Assembly: GCF_001704415.2 (NCBI RefSeq)
Contig: NW_017189517.1
Span: 10,737,167-10,801,166 of the forward strand
Direction: 5' to 3'
Length of the DNA: 64,000 nt
DNA from: Capra hircus
Lineage: Eukaryota; Chordata; Mammalia; Artiodactyla; Bovidae
In this document: piece after piece, positions 1 to 9,294 of the stretch
How positions within the stretch are numbered: position 1 is the stretch's first letter
Layout of the letters: each line of letters begins with the position of its first letter
The notes under the pieces: generated by a model
What the model was told of the DNA's origin: nothing
The model's database searches: none
Seen by the model: the letters and a program-made list of their open reading frames with translations, nothing else
Translations under genes and position numbers: made by a program

Positions 1-813
1 AGAAACAGGACATACTCAAGTTGGAAAGTCAAAAGGAACAAGTACTACAAAAACAAACATTTCTATATACTAGAGTGGCAAACACAATATTTAAAGAAAT
101 TATTTTTACTTCCCATTTTTACCCACACATTATTATACCAACCTGGCTGTGTTCCCTGATCGGTATTTGCTGTTCTGCAGTCATGTGCCATGATCTTGAG
201 TTGTTGTTTTGCTTAGATGTATACCTTGACCCTTGTGGTGCTCTTCTCTGTGTCCCAGTCTGCTGCCATCTGCCCCTTGCCTCTTTCCTGTGAAAGGTGT
301 CCCACAAACATGTCATAATCAGTTCTTTATTTTGTCTGTTGTCACGGCAACTTTAAAGCAACATGTTAGCCTTTAGTTATCACAAGACCAATACAGATAC
401 AAGTTGATCCCAAGCCCACAAACCACAAACACCAAAACCTTTCAAAAGATTTACATAAAGAGTAAAAGGAACTAGATAGAATGATATGAATAATGAATAA
501 AACCTGAAAATGATGGTCAAGACAGCATCTGTCTTCTCACATATCCTTGAATTTCTCCTAATTGTTCAGCCCCAGAAAGTTAAGGATTCTTTTAAATTGT
601 TTGGCTCTTCAGAGTTAGGGACTGTGTACTTGGTCAACAAATGATTCTTTGGTAGCTATTGTGAACAATAAAATGTACTATAATTTTTTTTGAGCAGATT
701 GATGGGGAGTGGGGTATGGCTGAAACACTGAGATAAAAAGAGAAACATAAATTGATTAAAAAAGAACGGAGCTTGCTTTTCTAATCCAGTTGGCAGGAAA
801 ATATAGGCAATTT
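1..813. other. Intergenic sequence, nothing recognised
   Basis: I see no exon, RNA gene or repeat family that I can name here. The short reading frames have no recognisable similarity. By synteny the PABIR3 (FAM122C) gene may run leftwards from the CpG island near 8 kb, so this could be intronic to it, but no PABIR3 coding sequence is visible. Confidence 0.4.
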
Positions 814-828
814 AAAAGAAACTATCTT

Positions 829-939
829 GTGCTTGCTTCAGCAGCACAAATATCCCAAATTGGAATGATAAAGAGAAGATTAGCATGGCCTCTGGACAAG
901 GATGACATGCAAAACTTTGTGACGTGTCTGATATTTTTT
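829..939 (+). pseudogene. U6 snRNA retropseudogene (5' part of the U6-L1 chimera)
   Basis: The copy is full length and resembles spliceosomal U6: it begins GTGCTTGCTTCAGCAGCACA, keeps the central AGAGAAGATTAGCATGGCC block and CAAGGATGACA, and ends in a T run at 934-939. Substitutions are scattered throughout, including within the 5' stem and the 3' half. It is fused at its T tail to L1 sequence and lies inside the chimera's target-site duplication. There is no clear proximal sequence element upstream, so it should not be an active Pol III gene. Confidence 0.9.
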
Positions 940-959
940 CATCTCACACTGGTCAGAAT
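940..959 (+). mobile_element. L1 fragment, first piece of the chimera's L1 part
   Basis: The sequence ATCTCACACTGGTCAGAAT matches a late part of mammalian L1 ORF2. It continues, after the BovB insertion, at about 2026 with GTCCATCATCAAAAA. It follows the U6 T tail directly and so fixes the U6/L1 junction at 939/940. Confidence 0.75.
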
Positions 960-2025
960 CAGTTCAGTTCAGTTCAGTCACTCAGTCGATTCCGACTCTT
1001 TGTGACCCCATGAATCGCAGCACGCCAGGCCTCCCTGTCCATCACCAACTCCCGGAGTTCACTCAAACTCGTGTCCATTGAGTCCGTGATGTCATCCAGT
1101 CATCTCATCCTCTATCGTCCCCTTCTCCTCCTGCCCCCAATCCCTCCCAGCATCAGAGTCTTTTCCAATGAGTCAACTCTTCCCATGAGGTGGCCAAAGT
1201 ATTGGAGTTTCAGCTTCAGCATCAGTCCTTCCAATGAACACCCAGGACTGATCTCCTTCAGAATGGACTGGTTGGATCTCCTTGCAGTGCAAGGGACTCT
1301 CAAGAGTCTTCTCCAACACCACAGTTCAAAAGCATCAATTCTTCAGCGCTCAGCTTTCTTCACAGTCCAACTCTCACATCCATACATGACCACTGGGAAA
1401 ACCATAGTCTTGACTCTACGGACTTTTGTTGGCAAAGCAATGTCTCAGCTTTTGAATATGCTATCTAGGTTGGTCATAACTTTCCTTCCAAGGAGTAAGC
1501 GTCTTTTAATTTCATGGCTGCAATCACCATCTGCAGTGATTTTGGAGCTCCCCAAAATAAAGTCTGACACTGTTTCCACTGTTTCCCTATTTCCCATGAA
1601 GTGATGGGACCAGATGCCATGATCTTCGTTTTCTGAATGTTGAGCTTTAAGCCAAATTTTTCACTCTCTTCCCTCACTTTCATCAAGAGGCTTTTTAGTT
1701 CCTCTTCACTTTCTGCCATAAGGGTGGTGTCATCTGCATATCTGAGGTCATTGAGATTTCTCCTGGCAATCTTGATTCCAGCTTGTGCTTCTTCCAGCCC
1801 AGCGTTTCTCATGATGTACTCTGTATATAAGTTAAATAAGCAGGGTGACAATATACAGCCTTGACGTACTCCTTTTCCTATTTGGAACCAGTCTGTTGTT
1901 CCATGTCCAGTTCTAACTGTTGCTTCCTGACTTGCATACAGGTTTCTCAAGAGGCAGATCAGGTGGTCTGGTGTTCCCATCTCTTTCAGAATTTTCCACA
2001 GTTTATTGTGATCCACACAGTCAAA
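960..2025 (-). mobile_element. BovB LINE fragment (3' half), minus strand
   Basis: The left end carries the reverse complement of the BovB 3' terminus (CAGTTCAGTTCAGTTCAG). The minus strand encodes BovB reverse transcriptase, with an open frame of about 180 codons at 1474-2016 that contains GTTDWFQIGKGVRQG and the catalytic RYADD motif. Below 1474 the frame is broken by stops. It is 5'-truncated and splits the chimera's L1 between 959 and 2026. No clear target-site duplication is visible, as is common for RTE elements. Confidence 0.93.
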
Positions 2026-2487
2026 TGTCCATCATCAAAAAACAATCTACAAACAATAAATGCTTAAGAGAGTGTGGAGAAAAGGGAACCCTCCTACTCT
2101 GTTTGTGGGAATGTAAATTGATATGGCCACTATGGAGAACAGTGTGGAGCTTCCTTAAAAAACTAAAAATAGAACTACCCTATGTTCCAACAATCCCACT
2201 ACTGGGCATATACCCTGAGAAAACCATAATTCAAAAAGATACATGCATCCCAATGTTCACTGCAGCATTATTTACAATAGCCAGGACATTGAAGCAACCT
2301 AAATGTCCATCAACAGATGAATGGATAAAGATGTGGTACATATGTACAATGGAATATTACTCAGCCATAAAAAGGAATGAAATTAGGTCATTTGTAGTGA
2401 TGTGGATAGACCTAGAGTCTGTCATATAGGTGAAGTCAGAAAGAGAAAAACAAATATCTTATATTAATGCATCTATATGGAATCTAG
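2026..2487 (+). mobile_element. L1 fragment: end of ORF2 and start of 3'UTR
   Basis: The + strand encodes the well-known L1 ORF2 C-terminus, including MEYYSAIKRNEI, and then runs into L1 3'UTR at GGAATCTAG. It carries substitutions and frame breaks, so it is a dead copy. It is the second piece of the chimera's L1 part, stopped by a SINE at 2488. Confidence 0.92.
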
Positions 2488-2710
2488 GGGGCTTCCCAGG
2501 TGGTGCTAGTGGTAAAGAAGCTACCTGCCAATGCAGGAGACATAAGAGACCCGGTTCTATCCCTGGGATGGGAAGATCCCCTGGAGGAGGGCATGACAAC
2601 CCACTTTAGTATTCTTGCCTGGAAAATCCCATGGATGGAGGAGCCTGGCAGGCTACAGTTCATAGGGTCTCAAAGAGTCGGACATGACTGAAGTGACTTA
2701 ACACACACAC
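2488..2710 (+). mobile_element. Bov-tA type SINE in the L1 3'UTR
   Basis: The element starts GGGCTTCCCAGGTGGTGCTA (tRNA-derived head), continues through the BovB-derived body (GATCCCCTGGAGGAGG, AAAATCCCATGGA) and ends GACATGACTGAAGTGACTTA with an (AC)n tail. A perfect 9-bp target-site duplication GGAATCTAG occurs at 2479-2487 and 2711-2719, and the L1 sequence resumes exactly there. Confidence 0.95.
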
Positions 2711-2850
2711 GGAATCTAGAAAAATAATACAGATTAACCTATTTGCGGGGCAGTAATAGAGATGTAGATGTACCGGACATGTGGACGTGGTGGAATGGGG
2801 AAGGGGAGGGTGGGATGAACTGGAAGAGGAGCACTGACATATGTATACTG
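2711..2850 (+). mobile_element. L1 3'UTR fragment, third piece of the chimera
   Basis: GGAATCTAGAAAAATAATAC and the following purine-rich GGGGAAGGGGAGGG tract match L1 3'UTR. The end GACATATGTATACTG should continue with CTATCATGTGTAAAATAG, which is found at 6812 after the BovB insertion. Confidence 0.85.
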
Positions 2851-3279
2851 TTGTTGTTCAGTCACCCAGTCCTGTCTGACTCTTTGCGACCCCATGGACT
2901 GCAGCATACCAGGTCTCCAAATCCCTCACTATCTCCTAAAGTTTGACCAAATTCATGTCCATTGATTGGTGATACATCCGGCCATCGCATCCTCTGATGC
3001 CCTCTTCTCCTTGTGCCCTCCATCTTTCCCAGCATCTGGGAAATTAGTTAGCTGTTTGCATCAGATGACCAAAACACTAGAGCTTCAGCTTCAGTATCAG
3101 TCCTTCCAATGAGTATTCAGGGTTGATTTCCCTTAAGATGGACAGGTCTGATATCCTTGCTGTCCAAGGGACTTTCAGGAGTCTTCTCCAGCACCAAAGT
3201 TTGAAAGCGTCTATTCTTTGGCATTCTGTCTTCTTTACTGTCCAGCTCTCATAACTGTACATGACCACTGGGAAGACCA

Positions 3280-3556
3280 CTGTTGTTCAGTTGCTCAATG
3301 GTGTTCCAATTATTTGCGACCCCATGGACTACAGAATGCCAGGCTTCCCTGTACTTCACCATCTCCTGGAGTTTGCTCAAACTCATGTCCATTGCATCAG
3401 TGATGCCATCCAACTATCTCATCCTTTGTCATCCCCTTCTCCTCCTGCCTTCAATCTTTCCCAGCATCAGGGTGTTTTCCAATGAGTCAGGTCTTCGCAT
3501 CAGGTGGCCAAAGTTTTGGAGCTTCAGCTTGAGCATCAGTCCTTCCAATGAATATT
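3280..3556 (-). mobile_element. BovB 3'-end fragment nested inside the larger BovB
   Basis: The host BovB stops at GACCACTGGGAAGACCA. A fresh BovB 3' terminus begins (TGTTGTTCAGTTGCTCA), runs to GAATATTC, and then the host resumes with GCCTTGACCTTTGTC. The host sequence on the two sides is contiguous in the BovB order, which shows a second-generation insertion. Confidence 0.85.
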
Positions 3557-3889
3557 CGCCTTGACCTTTGTCAGCTGAGTAATGTCTCTGCTTTTAAACA
3601 CACTGTTTAGGTTTGTCATAGCTTTGCTTCCATGAAGCAATTGTCTTCTGATTTCATGGCTGCGGTCACCATCTGCAGTGATTTTGGAGCCCAAGAAGAG
3701 GAAGTCTGTCACTACTTCCACCTTTCCCCCTTTATTTGCCATGAAGTAATGGGGGTGGATGCCATGATCTTAGTTTTTTTAATATTTAGTTTTAAGCCAG
3801 TTCTTTCACTCTCCTCCTTCACTCTCATCAAGAGGCTCTTTAGTTCCTCTCTGCTTTCTGCCATTAGAGTGGTATCATCTGCATACCTG

Positions 3890-4094
3890 CCTGCAAGTTA
3901 GGAAACCAGGGTTCTATTCCTGGGTCAAGAAGATCCCCTGGAGAGGGAATGACAACCCAAACCAATATTCTGGAGAATTCCATGGACAGAGGAGCCTGGC
4001 AGGCTACAGTCTATCGGGTTGCAGAGAATCAGACATGACTGAGCGACTAACACACACACACACGTGCATGCATGCACACACGCACGCACACGTG

Positions 4095-4124
<30 letters not shown>
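3890..4124 (+). mobile_element. 5'-truncated Bov-tA SINE with long CA tail inside BovB
   Basis: The body (GAAGATCCCCTGGAGAGGGA, GAATTCCATGGACAGAGG, GACATGACTGAGCGACTAA) is typical of Bov-tA, but most of the tRNA-like head is missing. Host BovB reads GCATACCT before and CATATCT after, consistent with a short, slightly diverged target duplication. Confidence 0.88.
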
Positions 4125-4126
<2 letters not shown>

Positions 4127-4129
4127 TAT
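4050..4129. repeat. Perfect alternating purine-pyrimidine microsatellite, (CA)n with CG and TG blocks
   Basis: This tract grew from the SINE tail. Every step alternates pyrimidine and purine through 80 bases, with CACA arrays around a GTGCATGCATGC block and a GTGCGCGCGC core at 4092-4101. Such tracts are known to adopt left-handed Z-DNA under negative supercoiling and to be highly length-variable. Confidence 0.95.
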
Positions 4130-5889
4130 CTGAGGTTGTTGATGTTTCTCCCATCTATCTTGATTCCAGCTTGTAACTCATCCACTCCAGCATTTCTCAT
4201 GATGTGCTCAGTGTATAGGTTAAACAAACAGGGTGACAGCAGACAGTTTTGTCGTCCTCCTTTTTCAATCTTGAACCAATCAGTTGTTCCATACAGGGTT
4301 CTAACTGTTGCTTCTTGACCCACATACAGGTTTCTCAGGAGATAGGTAGGATAGCCTGGTATTCTCATCTCTTTAAGAGATTTCCACAGTTTGTTATGAT
4401 CCACACAGTCAAAGGCTTTAGCGTAGTCAATGAAACAAAGGTATATGTTTTTCTGGAATTACCTGGCCTTCTCTATGACTCAGCGAATGTTGGCAATCTG
4501 ATCTCTGGTTCCTCTGCCTTTCCTAAACCCACCTTGGACATCTGGAAGTTCTTGGTTCATATAATGCTGAAGCTCAGCATGCAAGATTTAAGCATGACCT
4601 TACTAGCATTGGAGATGAGTGCAATTGTTCAATGGTTAGCACATTAATTAGTATTACCCTTCTTGGGAACTGGGATGAGGATTGACCTTTTCCAGTCCTG
4701 TGGCCACTGCTGGGTCTTCCAGATTTGCTCACATATTGAATGCAACACCTTGATGGCATCATCCTTTAGGATTTTGAATAGCTCTACAGGAATTCCATCG
4801 CATCCACTAGCTTTATTTCCTAAGGCCCACTTGACTCCAGAACGTCTGGCTCTGGGTAACTGACTACACCATCGTAGTAATCTACTACATTAAAATCTTT
4901 TTTGGACAGCTCTGTATATTCTTTCCATCTCTTCTTGATCTCTTCGGCATCTATTAGGTCTCTACCATTTCTGTCCTTTATTGTGCCCATCTTTGGGTGA
5001 AATGTTCCCTTGATATTTCCAGTTTTCCTGAAGAGATCTCTAGTCTTTCCCCTTCTGTTGTTTTATTCTACTTTTATGCACTGTTCATGGAAGAAAGCCT
5101 TCTCCATGCTGTTCTTTGGAACTCTGCCTTTAGTTGGATGTACCTTTCCCTTTCTCCCTTGCATTTCACTTCTCTTGTTTCTTCACGTATTTGTAAACCT
5201 CTTCAGATGACCACTTTGCCCTCTTGCTTTTCTTTTTCTTTGGGATGGTTTTGTTCGCTGTCTCCTGTACAATATTATGGACCTCCGTTCATAGTTCTTC
5301 AGGCACACTGTTAACTAGATTTAATCCCTTGAATCTATTCATTACCTCCACTGCATATTCATAGGGGATATGATTTAAGTCGTACCTGGCCAGCCTCATG
5401 GTTTTCCCTGCTTTAGTTTAAGCCTGAATTTTGCTATGAAAAGCTGATTATCTGAGCCACAGTCAGTTTTTGCTGACTGTATACAGCTTCTCCATCTTCG
5501 GCTACAAAGAATGTAATCAATTTGATTTTAGTATTGACCATTTGGTGATGTCTATGTGTAAAGTCATCTCTTGTGTTGTTGAAAAAGAATATGTGCTATG
5601 ACCAGTAGCAATATTTGCTATTGCCCTGATTCATTTTGTTCTTCAAGGCCAAACTTGCCTGTTACTACAGGTATCTCTTGACTTCCTACTTTTGCATTAC
5701 AATCCCCAATGCTGAATAGAACATCTCTTTTTTTTTGGTGTTAGTTCTAGGCAATCTTCTAGGTCTTCATAGAACTGATTAATTTCAGCTTCTGGGCATA
5801 GACTTGAATTACTGTGATGTTGAATGGCTTGCCTCGGAAACAAATCGAAATCATTCTGTCATTTTTGAGGTTGCACCCAAGTACTGCAT

Positions 5890-6439
5890 GAAATTAAAAG
5901 ATGCTTACTCCTTGGAAGAAAAGTTATAACCAACCTAGATAGCATATTCAAAAGCAGAGACATTACTTTGCTGACTAAGGTCCGTCTAGTCAAGGCTATG
6001 GTTTTTCCAGTAGTCATGTATGGATGTGAGAGTTGGACTGTGAAGAAAGCTGAGCGCCGAAGAATTGATGCTTTTGAACTGTGGTGTTGGAGAAGACTCT
6101 TGAGAGTCCCTTGGACTGCAAGGAGATCCAACGAATCCATTCTGAAGGAGATCAGCCCTGGGATTTCTTTGGAAGGAATGATGCTAAAGCTGAAACTCCA
6201 GTCCTTTGGCCACCTCATGTGAAGAGTTGACTCATTTGAAAAGACTCTGATGCTGGGAGGGATTGGGGGCAGGAGGAGAAGGGGACGACAGAGGATGAGA
6301 TGGCTGGATGGCGTCACTGACTCGGTGGATGTGAGTCTGAGTGAACTCTGGGAGATGGTGATGGACAGGGAGGCCTGGCATGCTGCAATTCATGGGGTCA
6401 CAAAGAGTCGGACACGACTGAGCGACTGAACTGAACTGA
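5890..6439 (+). mobile_element. BovB 3' fragment, plus strand, nested in the minus-strand BovB
   Basis: The + strand encodes the C-terminal part of BovB ORF2 (for example VMYGCESWTVKKAE) and ends with GACTGAGCGACTGAACTGAA. A 7-bp duplication ACTGCAT at 5883-5889 and 6440-6446 marks the insertion. The host minus-strand BovB is contiguous across it. The reading frame is interrupted after about 6222. Confidence 0.9.
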
Positions 6440-6811
6440 ACTGCATTTTGGACTCTTTTGTTGATTATGAGGGCTACTCCATTTCTTCTATGGGATTCTT
6501 GCCCACAGTACTAGATATAATGATCATCTGAATTAAATTTGCCCTCTCCCATCCATTTTAGCTCACTAATTCCTACTAAAAAGTCGATGTTTATTCTTAC
6601 CGTCTCCTGCTTGACCAAATCCAATTTACCTTAATTCATGGACCTAACATTCCAGTTTCCTACGCAATACTGTTCTTTGCAGCATTGGATTTTACTTTTA
6701 TCACTAGACACATCCACAACTGAGTGTCGCTTCCTCTTTGGCTCAGCCGCGTCTTTCTTTCTGGAGCTATTAGTAGCTCTCCTCCACTCTTCTCCAGTAG
6801 CATATTGGACA

Positions 6812-6908
6812 CTATCATGTGTAAAATAGCTAGTGGGAAGCTGCTGTATAACACAGGGAGCTCAGGCTGGTGCTCTATGATGACCTAGAGGGGGACTCAA
6901 GAGGGAGG
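6812..6908 (+). mobile_element. L1 3'UTR fragment, fourth piece of the chimera
   Basis: CTATCATGTGTAAAATAGC, GGGAAGCTGCTGTATAACAC and the following GAGCTCAGGCTGGTGCTCTA are typical of a mammalian L1 3'UTR. This continues the piece that ended at 2850. Confidence 0.88.
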
Positions 6909-7198
6909 CAATCTTCTTATCACTTATTTTTTTTAATTTATTTATTTTTGGTTGTGCTGGGACTTTGTTGCTTCACGAGGGCTTTCTATAGTTGTGGTGA
7001 GCAGGAGCTGCTCTCTGGTTGTGGTGCAGGGAATTCTCATTGCAGTGGCTTCTCTTGTGGTGGAGCATGGGCTCAGTAGTTGTGGCGCATGGATTTACTT
7101 GCCCTGTGGCATGTGGGATCTTCCCGGACCAAGGATCAAACCTGTGTCCCTTGCATTGGCAGGCAGATTCCTATGCACTGTGCCACCAGGGAAGTCCT
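6909..7198 (-). mobile_element. CHR-type tRNA-Glu SINE, minus strand
   Basis: Read on the minus strand it begins GGACTTCCCTGGTGGCACAG and ends in an A-rich tail (T-rich at 6926-6950 on +). This is the long CHR form known from cetartiodactyls. The 10-bp AAGAGGGAGG at 6899-6908 and 7199-7208 is its target-site duplication within the L1 3'UTR. Confidence 0.9.
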
Positions 7199-7208
7199 AA
7201 GAGGGAGG

Positions 7209-7301
7209 AAATATACGTATAACTATAGCTGATTCACTTTGTTGTACAGCAGAAACTAACACATTGTAAAGCAATTGTACTAATAATAAAATTTTAGAAA
7301 T
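7209..7301 (+). mobile_element. L1 3' terminus, last piece of the chimera
   Basis: GCTGATTCACTTTGTTGTAC, AGCAGAAACTAACACATTG and the closing AATAATAAAATTTTAGAAA match the L1 3' end and a decayed A-rich tail. The chimera's right target-site duplication follows at 7302-7315. Confidence 0.9.
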
Positions 7302-7315
7302 AAAGGAAACTATCT

Positions 7316-8079
7316 AAAAGTGGTTTAAAAACTCCCATTTTATAAACAGAACATATAAACATTGAGGAATAAAATGACAATTTGGCTTGGCAAGTTTAGT
7401 ATGGTACAACTAAGTTGAAGAAGTAGGTAAAATTATTTCTGCAAAAGATAATTTCTTTTTTTTTAAATTTCCTGTACTTTCTAGGTATGTATGATTAACA
7501 CAGTACAGTGGCCATCTCTCTCTCAGGGTCCTTCAAGTGGTGAGGATTAAATGAGTTAATATTTCTAAAGCTCTTAGAATATTGCCTAGTATGCAGTAAC
7601 TGCTATGTAGGTATTTAATAAAATAAGTTTAATTCCGGGTCTCATATAAGCTGAATCATGACTTGACTGTTAAGTCTCTATAAAGCCTAGAAATAAAAAA
7701 GGAAATTCTGGTTCTCTTACGGTTCTTCAGGACTTTCCCTGATATCACTGAAACTAATGGTGCTTGCATAATGGAGGTGAGTGCTTCTCATTAACTATAG
7801 GAACTCTCATTGGATTCACTTTATTTTTATCCCATTGCTTTTGTCCATTCACTTTCTTTGGTCTAGTGCACCCAAATGGACGATCTAACAAATGTGCTCC
7901 ACACAAATACCAACAAGGTCGCGGGATTTAAGAAACGAGCGGGGATCCCAGACGTCAGGGCATACAAATTGGGAACGAAAAAACGTGGAAATCACGTGTT
8001 TCTTTTTTCTCTTGAATACCGGCCCAAACTCCTCCAGAAAGATGATGCTCCAGTGTCTCCAAAGGATTGGTTCTTTTCA
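7316..8079. other. Upstream flank of the PABIR2 promoter
   Basis: Mostly unique sequence with one MIR relic (7535-7624). Toward the end it gains CpGs, an ACGTCA CRE-like core in AGACGTCAGG near 7950 and a CACGTG E-box near 7994. No coding exon is recognised on either strand. Confidence 0.45.
7535..7624 (+). mobile_element. MIR SINE fragment
   Basis: GTGAGGATTAAATGAGTTAA, then AAAGCTCTTAGAATATTGCC and a TATTTAATAAA end match the 3' half of MIR in sense orientation. It is strongly diverged, as expected for a mammal-wide relic. Confidence 0.85.
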
Positions 8080-8167
8080 AAATCCGGCGCCAGGTTCCCG
8101 GGACCAATGCAGAGGAGAAAAGCGGCCTGCTCCCTGGAAACGCTCCTCCCCTTTGAAGGAAGTTGGC

Positions 8168-8177
8168 GGGGCGGGGC
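8168..8177 (+). promoter_or_regulatory. Sp1/KLF GC box
   Basis: GGGGCGGGGC, a consensus GC box, the first of four promoter motifs in a row. Confidence 0.7.
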
Positions 8178-8206
8178 TCCCACGCATGCTCCGTGCCCGC
8201 AGGCCC

Positions 8207-8211
8207 ATTGG
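8207..8211 (-). promoter_or_regulatory. Inverted CCAAT box (NF-Y type)
   Basis: CCCATTGGCGCC contains ATTGG, an NF-Y core, 29 bp after the GC box and 12 bp before the NRF1 site. Confidence 0.6.
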
Positions 8212-8223
8212 CGCCGCTTGTGG

Positions 8224-8233
8224 GCGCATGCGC
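8224..8233. promoter_or_regulatory. NRF1 site
   Basis: GCGCATGCGC is a perfect palindromic NRF1 consensus, common near CpG-island transcription starts. Confidence 0.75.
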
Positions 8234-8256
8234 AGGACCCAGTGGGTGCCCGGACG

Positions 8257-8262
8257 CGGAAG
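8257..8262 (+). promoter_or_regulatory. ETS-family core
   Basis: CGGAAG within GACGCGGAAGACC. ETS sites like this often mark the initiation zone of TATA-less promoters, so one start site may lie close by. Confidence 0.5.
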
Positions 8263-8692
8263 ACCTGGCTTTGCTGAGGTTCCCGCTTCGGCAGCGTGGG
8301 AGGAGTGAAAGGCTGCAGGTTGTAGATATTGGTCTTGGCCCCGAGGGGTTCCCCCAGGCCATTAGAACCCAAGAAAGGAAAAGCAGGCACAGCGGCGGCG
8401 GCTGGCCAAACCCCCGACCTGTCTTCCAGGCAGGGAGGGGGTGGCGAGGAGGGGGAGCAGCTCGGATAGCAGGGCTGAGGAGCCTCCGGAACCGGGTCAC
8501 GGACCATGAAGGGCTGGACCGGCTCCCCAAGCATGGGGAGCTGGAGCCGCCGAGGCCGCCCGGCCGGGCCCTGCCCGACTGTCAGCTCCTCGGTGCTAGT
8601 GCTGCCCGGGCAGCTCGGGTATCTGTAGCGCGGCCCCGCTTGAGGTCGTTGGCCGAAAGAGCAGCATGAGCTCCGCTGCTGCCTAGTTTCCA

Positions 8693-9043
8693 CACCCCTC
8701 CCTTGTCTTCTCCCTCGTCCTGTCTCCTCTTTCCCAAACCCCGTCCTTCTCTCCCTCGCTCCCGTGCTCCTCTTTTCCCTCCACCCTGCCCTCCTCCTTT
8801 CCCTCTACCTCCTCTCCCCTTTCTGTCCCCCTCCTTTACCCTCTTTGTCTTCCTGCTTTTCCTTCTATCCTTTTCCCCTCCCTCTTGCTCTTTTCCCTCT
8901 TCCTTCCATCCCTCTTTCCCCCTCTCTCTTCCTTTATTCTGTCACCCACCACCACCACCTCTCCATCCTCCTCCCCTCCCTCACTCTCAGCCTCCCTTCA
9001 TCATCCTCATCCTCTTTCCCTCCTCCTTCTTTCCAGCTTTTCT
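8693..9043. repeat. 350-bp pyrimidine-rich tract upstream of the coding exon
   Basis: The + strand is almost entirely C and T in irregular CCT, CTT and CCCT blocks, with purines mostly isolated. A CACCAC block lies near 8945-8960. Strand asymmetry of this length is characteristic of simple polypyrimidine sequence. Reading frames through it are low-complexity Pro/Ser/Leu and are not credible proteins. Confidence 0.9.
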
Positions 9044-9093
9044 CCGCCCCCGCCCCCGCCCCCAAGCCTCCGCCCCTTAGCCCCCGCCCCCAG
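9044..9093 (+). promoter_or_regulatory. Cluster of CCGCCCC GC boxes just upstream of PABIR2 exon 1
   Basis: Overlapping CCGCCCCCGCCCCCGCCCCC at 9044-9063, then CCGCCCC near 9070 and CCCGCCCC near 9083, give several Sp1/KLF sites on the minus strand within 50 bp. They could form a second promoter about 110 bp before the start codon. The complementary G runs could form a G-quadruplex. Confidence 0.6.
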
Positions 9094-9181
9094 CTGCCAG
9101 TCCCCAGCAGCTCAGTCCTGCAGTGAGAGTCTTGGGAGTCCTTAGCTAAGCACCAGGAGCAGAGCACTGTCCGCGTGCTGC

Positions 9182-9196
9182 ATGCAAGCCTCCGAC
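9182..9196 (+). other. In-frame upstream ATG of PABIR2 exon 1
   Basis: ATG at 9182 is in frame with ATG 9197 and would add MQASD. Its context (T at -3, C at +4) is weak, while 9197 has G at both -3 and +4. An in-frame TAG at 9143-9145 closes the frame upstream. I take 9197 as the start. Confidence 0.6.
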
Positions 9197-9294
9197 ATGG
9201 CTCAGGAGAAAATGGAGCTGGACTTTGAGCCTGACACATCTGATGGGGGCACCCTCAGGAGATCCAACAGCGCTCCCTTGATCCATGGGCTCAG
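9197..9294 (+). CDS. PABIR2: PABIR2 coding exon 1
   Basis: Codes residues 1-32 plus two bases of codon 33 and ends CTCAG/GTGAGG. It holds the acidic N-terminus MAQEKMELDFEPD and the RRSNSAP motif, a good match to an RSxSxP 14-3-3 site at Ser25. Confidence 0.95.

Larger units (their letters stand above)
2851..6811 (-). mobile_element. Near-complete BovB LINE, minus strand, carrying three later insertions
   Basis: BovB pieces at 2851-3279, 3557-3889, 4125-5889 and 6440-6811 run in order and sum to about 2.9 kb, compared with about 3.2 kb for a full BovB. The minus strand spans the endonuclease part (roughly 4900-6800) and reverse transcriptase (roughly 2900-4550). All frames are broken by stops and indels, so it cannot encode an active protein. 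Later insertions are a BovB fragment (3280-3556), a SINE with a CA repeat (3890-4124) and an opposite-strand BovB fragment (5890-6439). The element itself sits in the L1 3'UTR between 2850 and 6812. Confidence 0.92.
814..7315 (+). mobile_element. U6-L1 chimeric retropseudogene, interrupted by nested insertions (outer boundaries with target-site duplications)
   Basis: A 14-bp flanking duplication, AAAAGAAACTATCT at 814-827 and AAAGGAAACTATCT at 7302-7315 (13/14 identical), brackets a U6 snRNA copy (829-939) joined directly to a 5'-truncated L1 3' end in the same orientation. The left site reads TTT/AAAA, a typical L1 endonuclease target. L1 pieces at 940-959, 2026-2487, 2711-2850, 6812-6908 and 7209-7301 rejoin in order to about 0.8 kb of L1. 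The remaining roughly 5.5 kb is later inserted material: BovB copies and SINEs. U6/L1 chimeras are known products of template switching by the L1 reverse transcriptase. The shared duplication indicates that U6 and L1 arrived in one event here. Confidence 0.85.
8080..8660 (+). promoter_or_regulatory. CpG-rich promoter region of PABIR2, possibly bidirectional
   Basis: The stretch is GC-rich with frequent CpG, unlike its AT-rich flanks. It contains a GC box (8168-8177), an inverted CCAAT box (8207-8211), an NRF1 palindrome (8224-8233) and an ETS-type CGGAAG (8257-8262) within 100 bp, a typical TATA-less housekeeping layout. It lies about 0.9 kb upstream of the PABIR2 start codon. Human PABIR2 and PABIR3 are, as I recall, arranged head-to-head, so this may also drive PABIR3 leftwards; that part is inference. 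Confidence 0.7.
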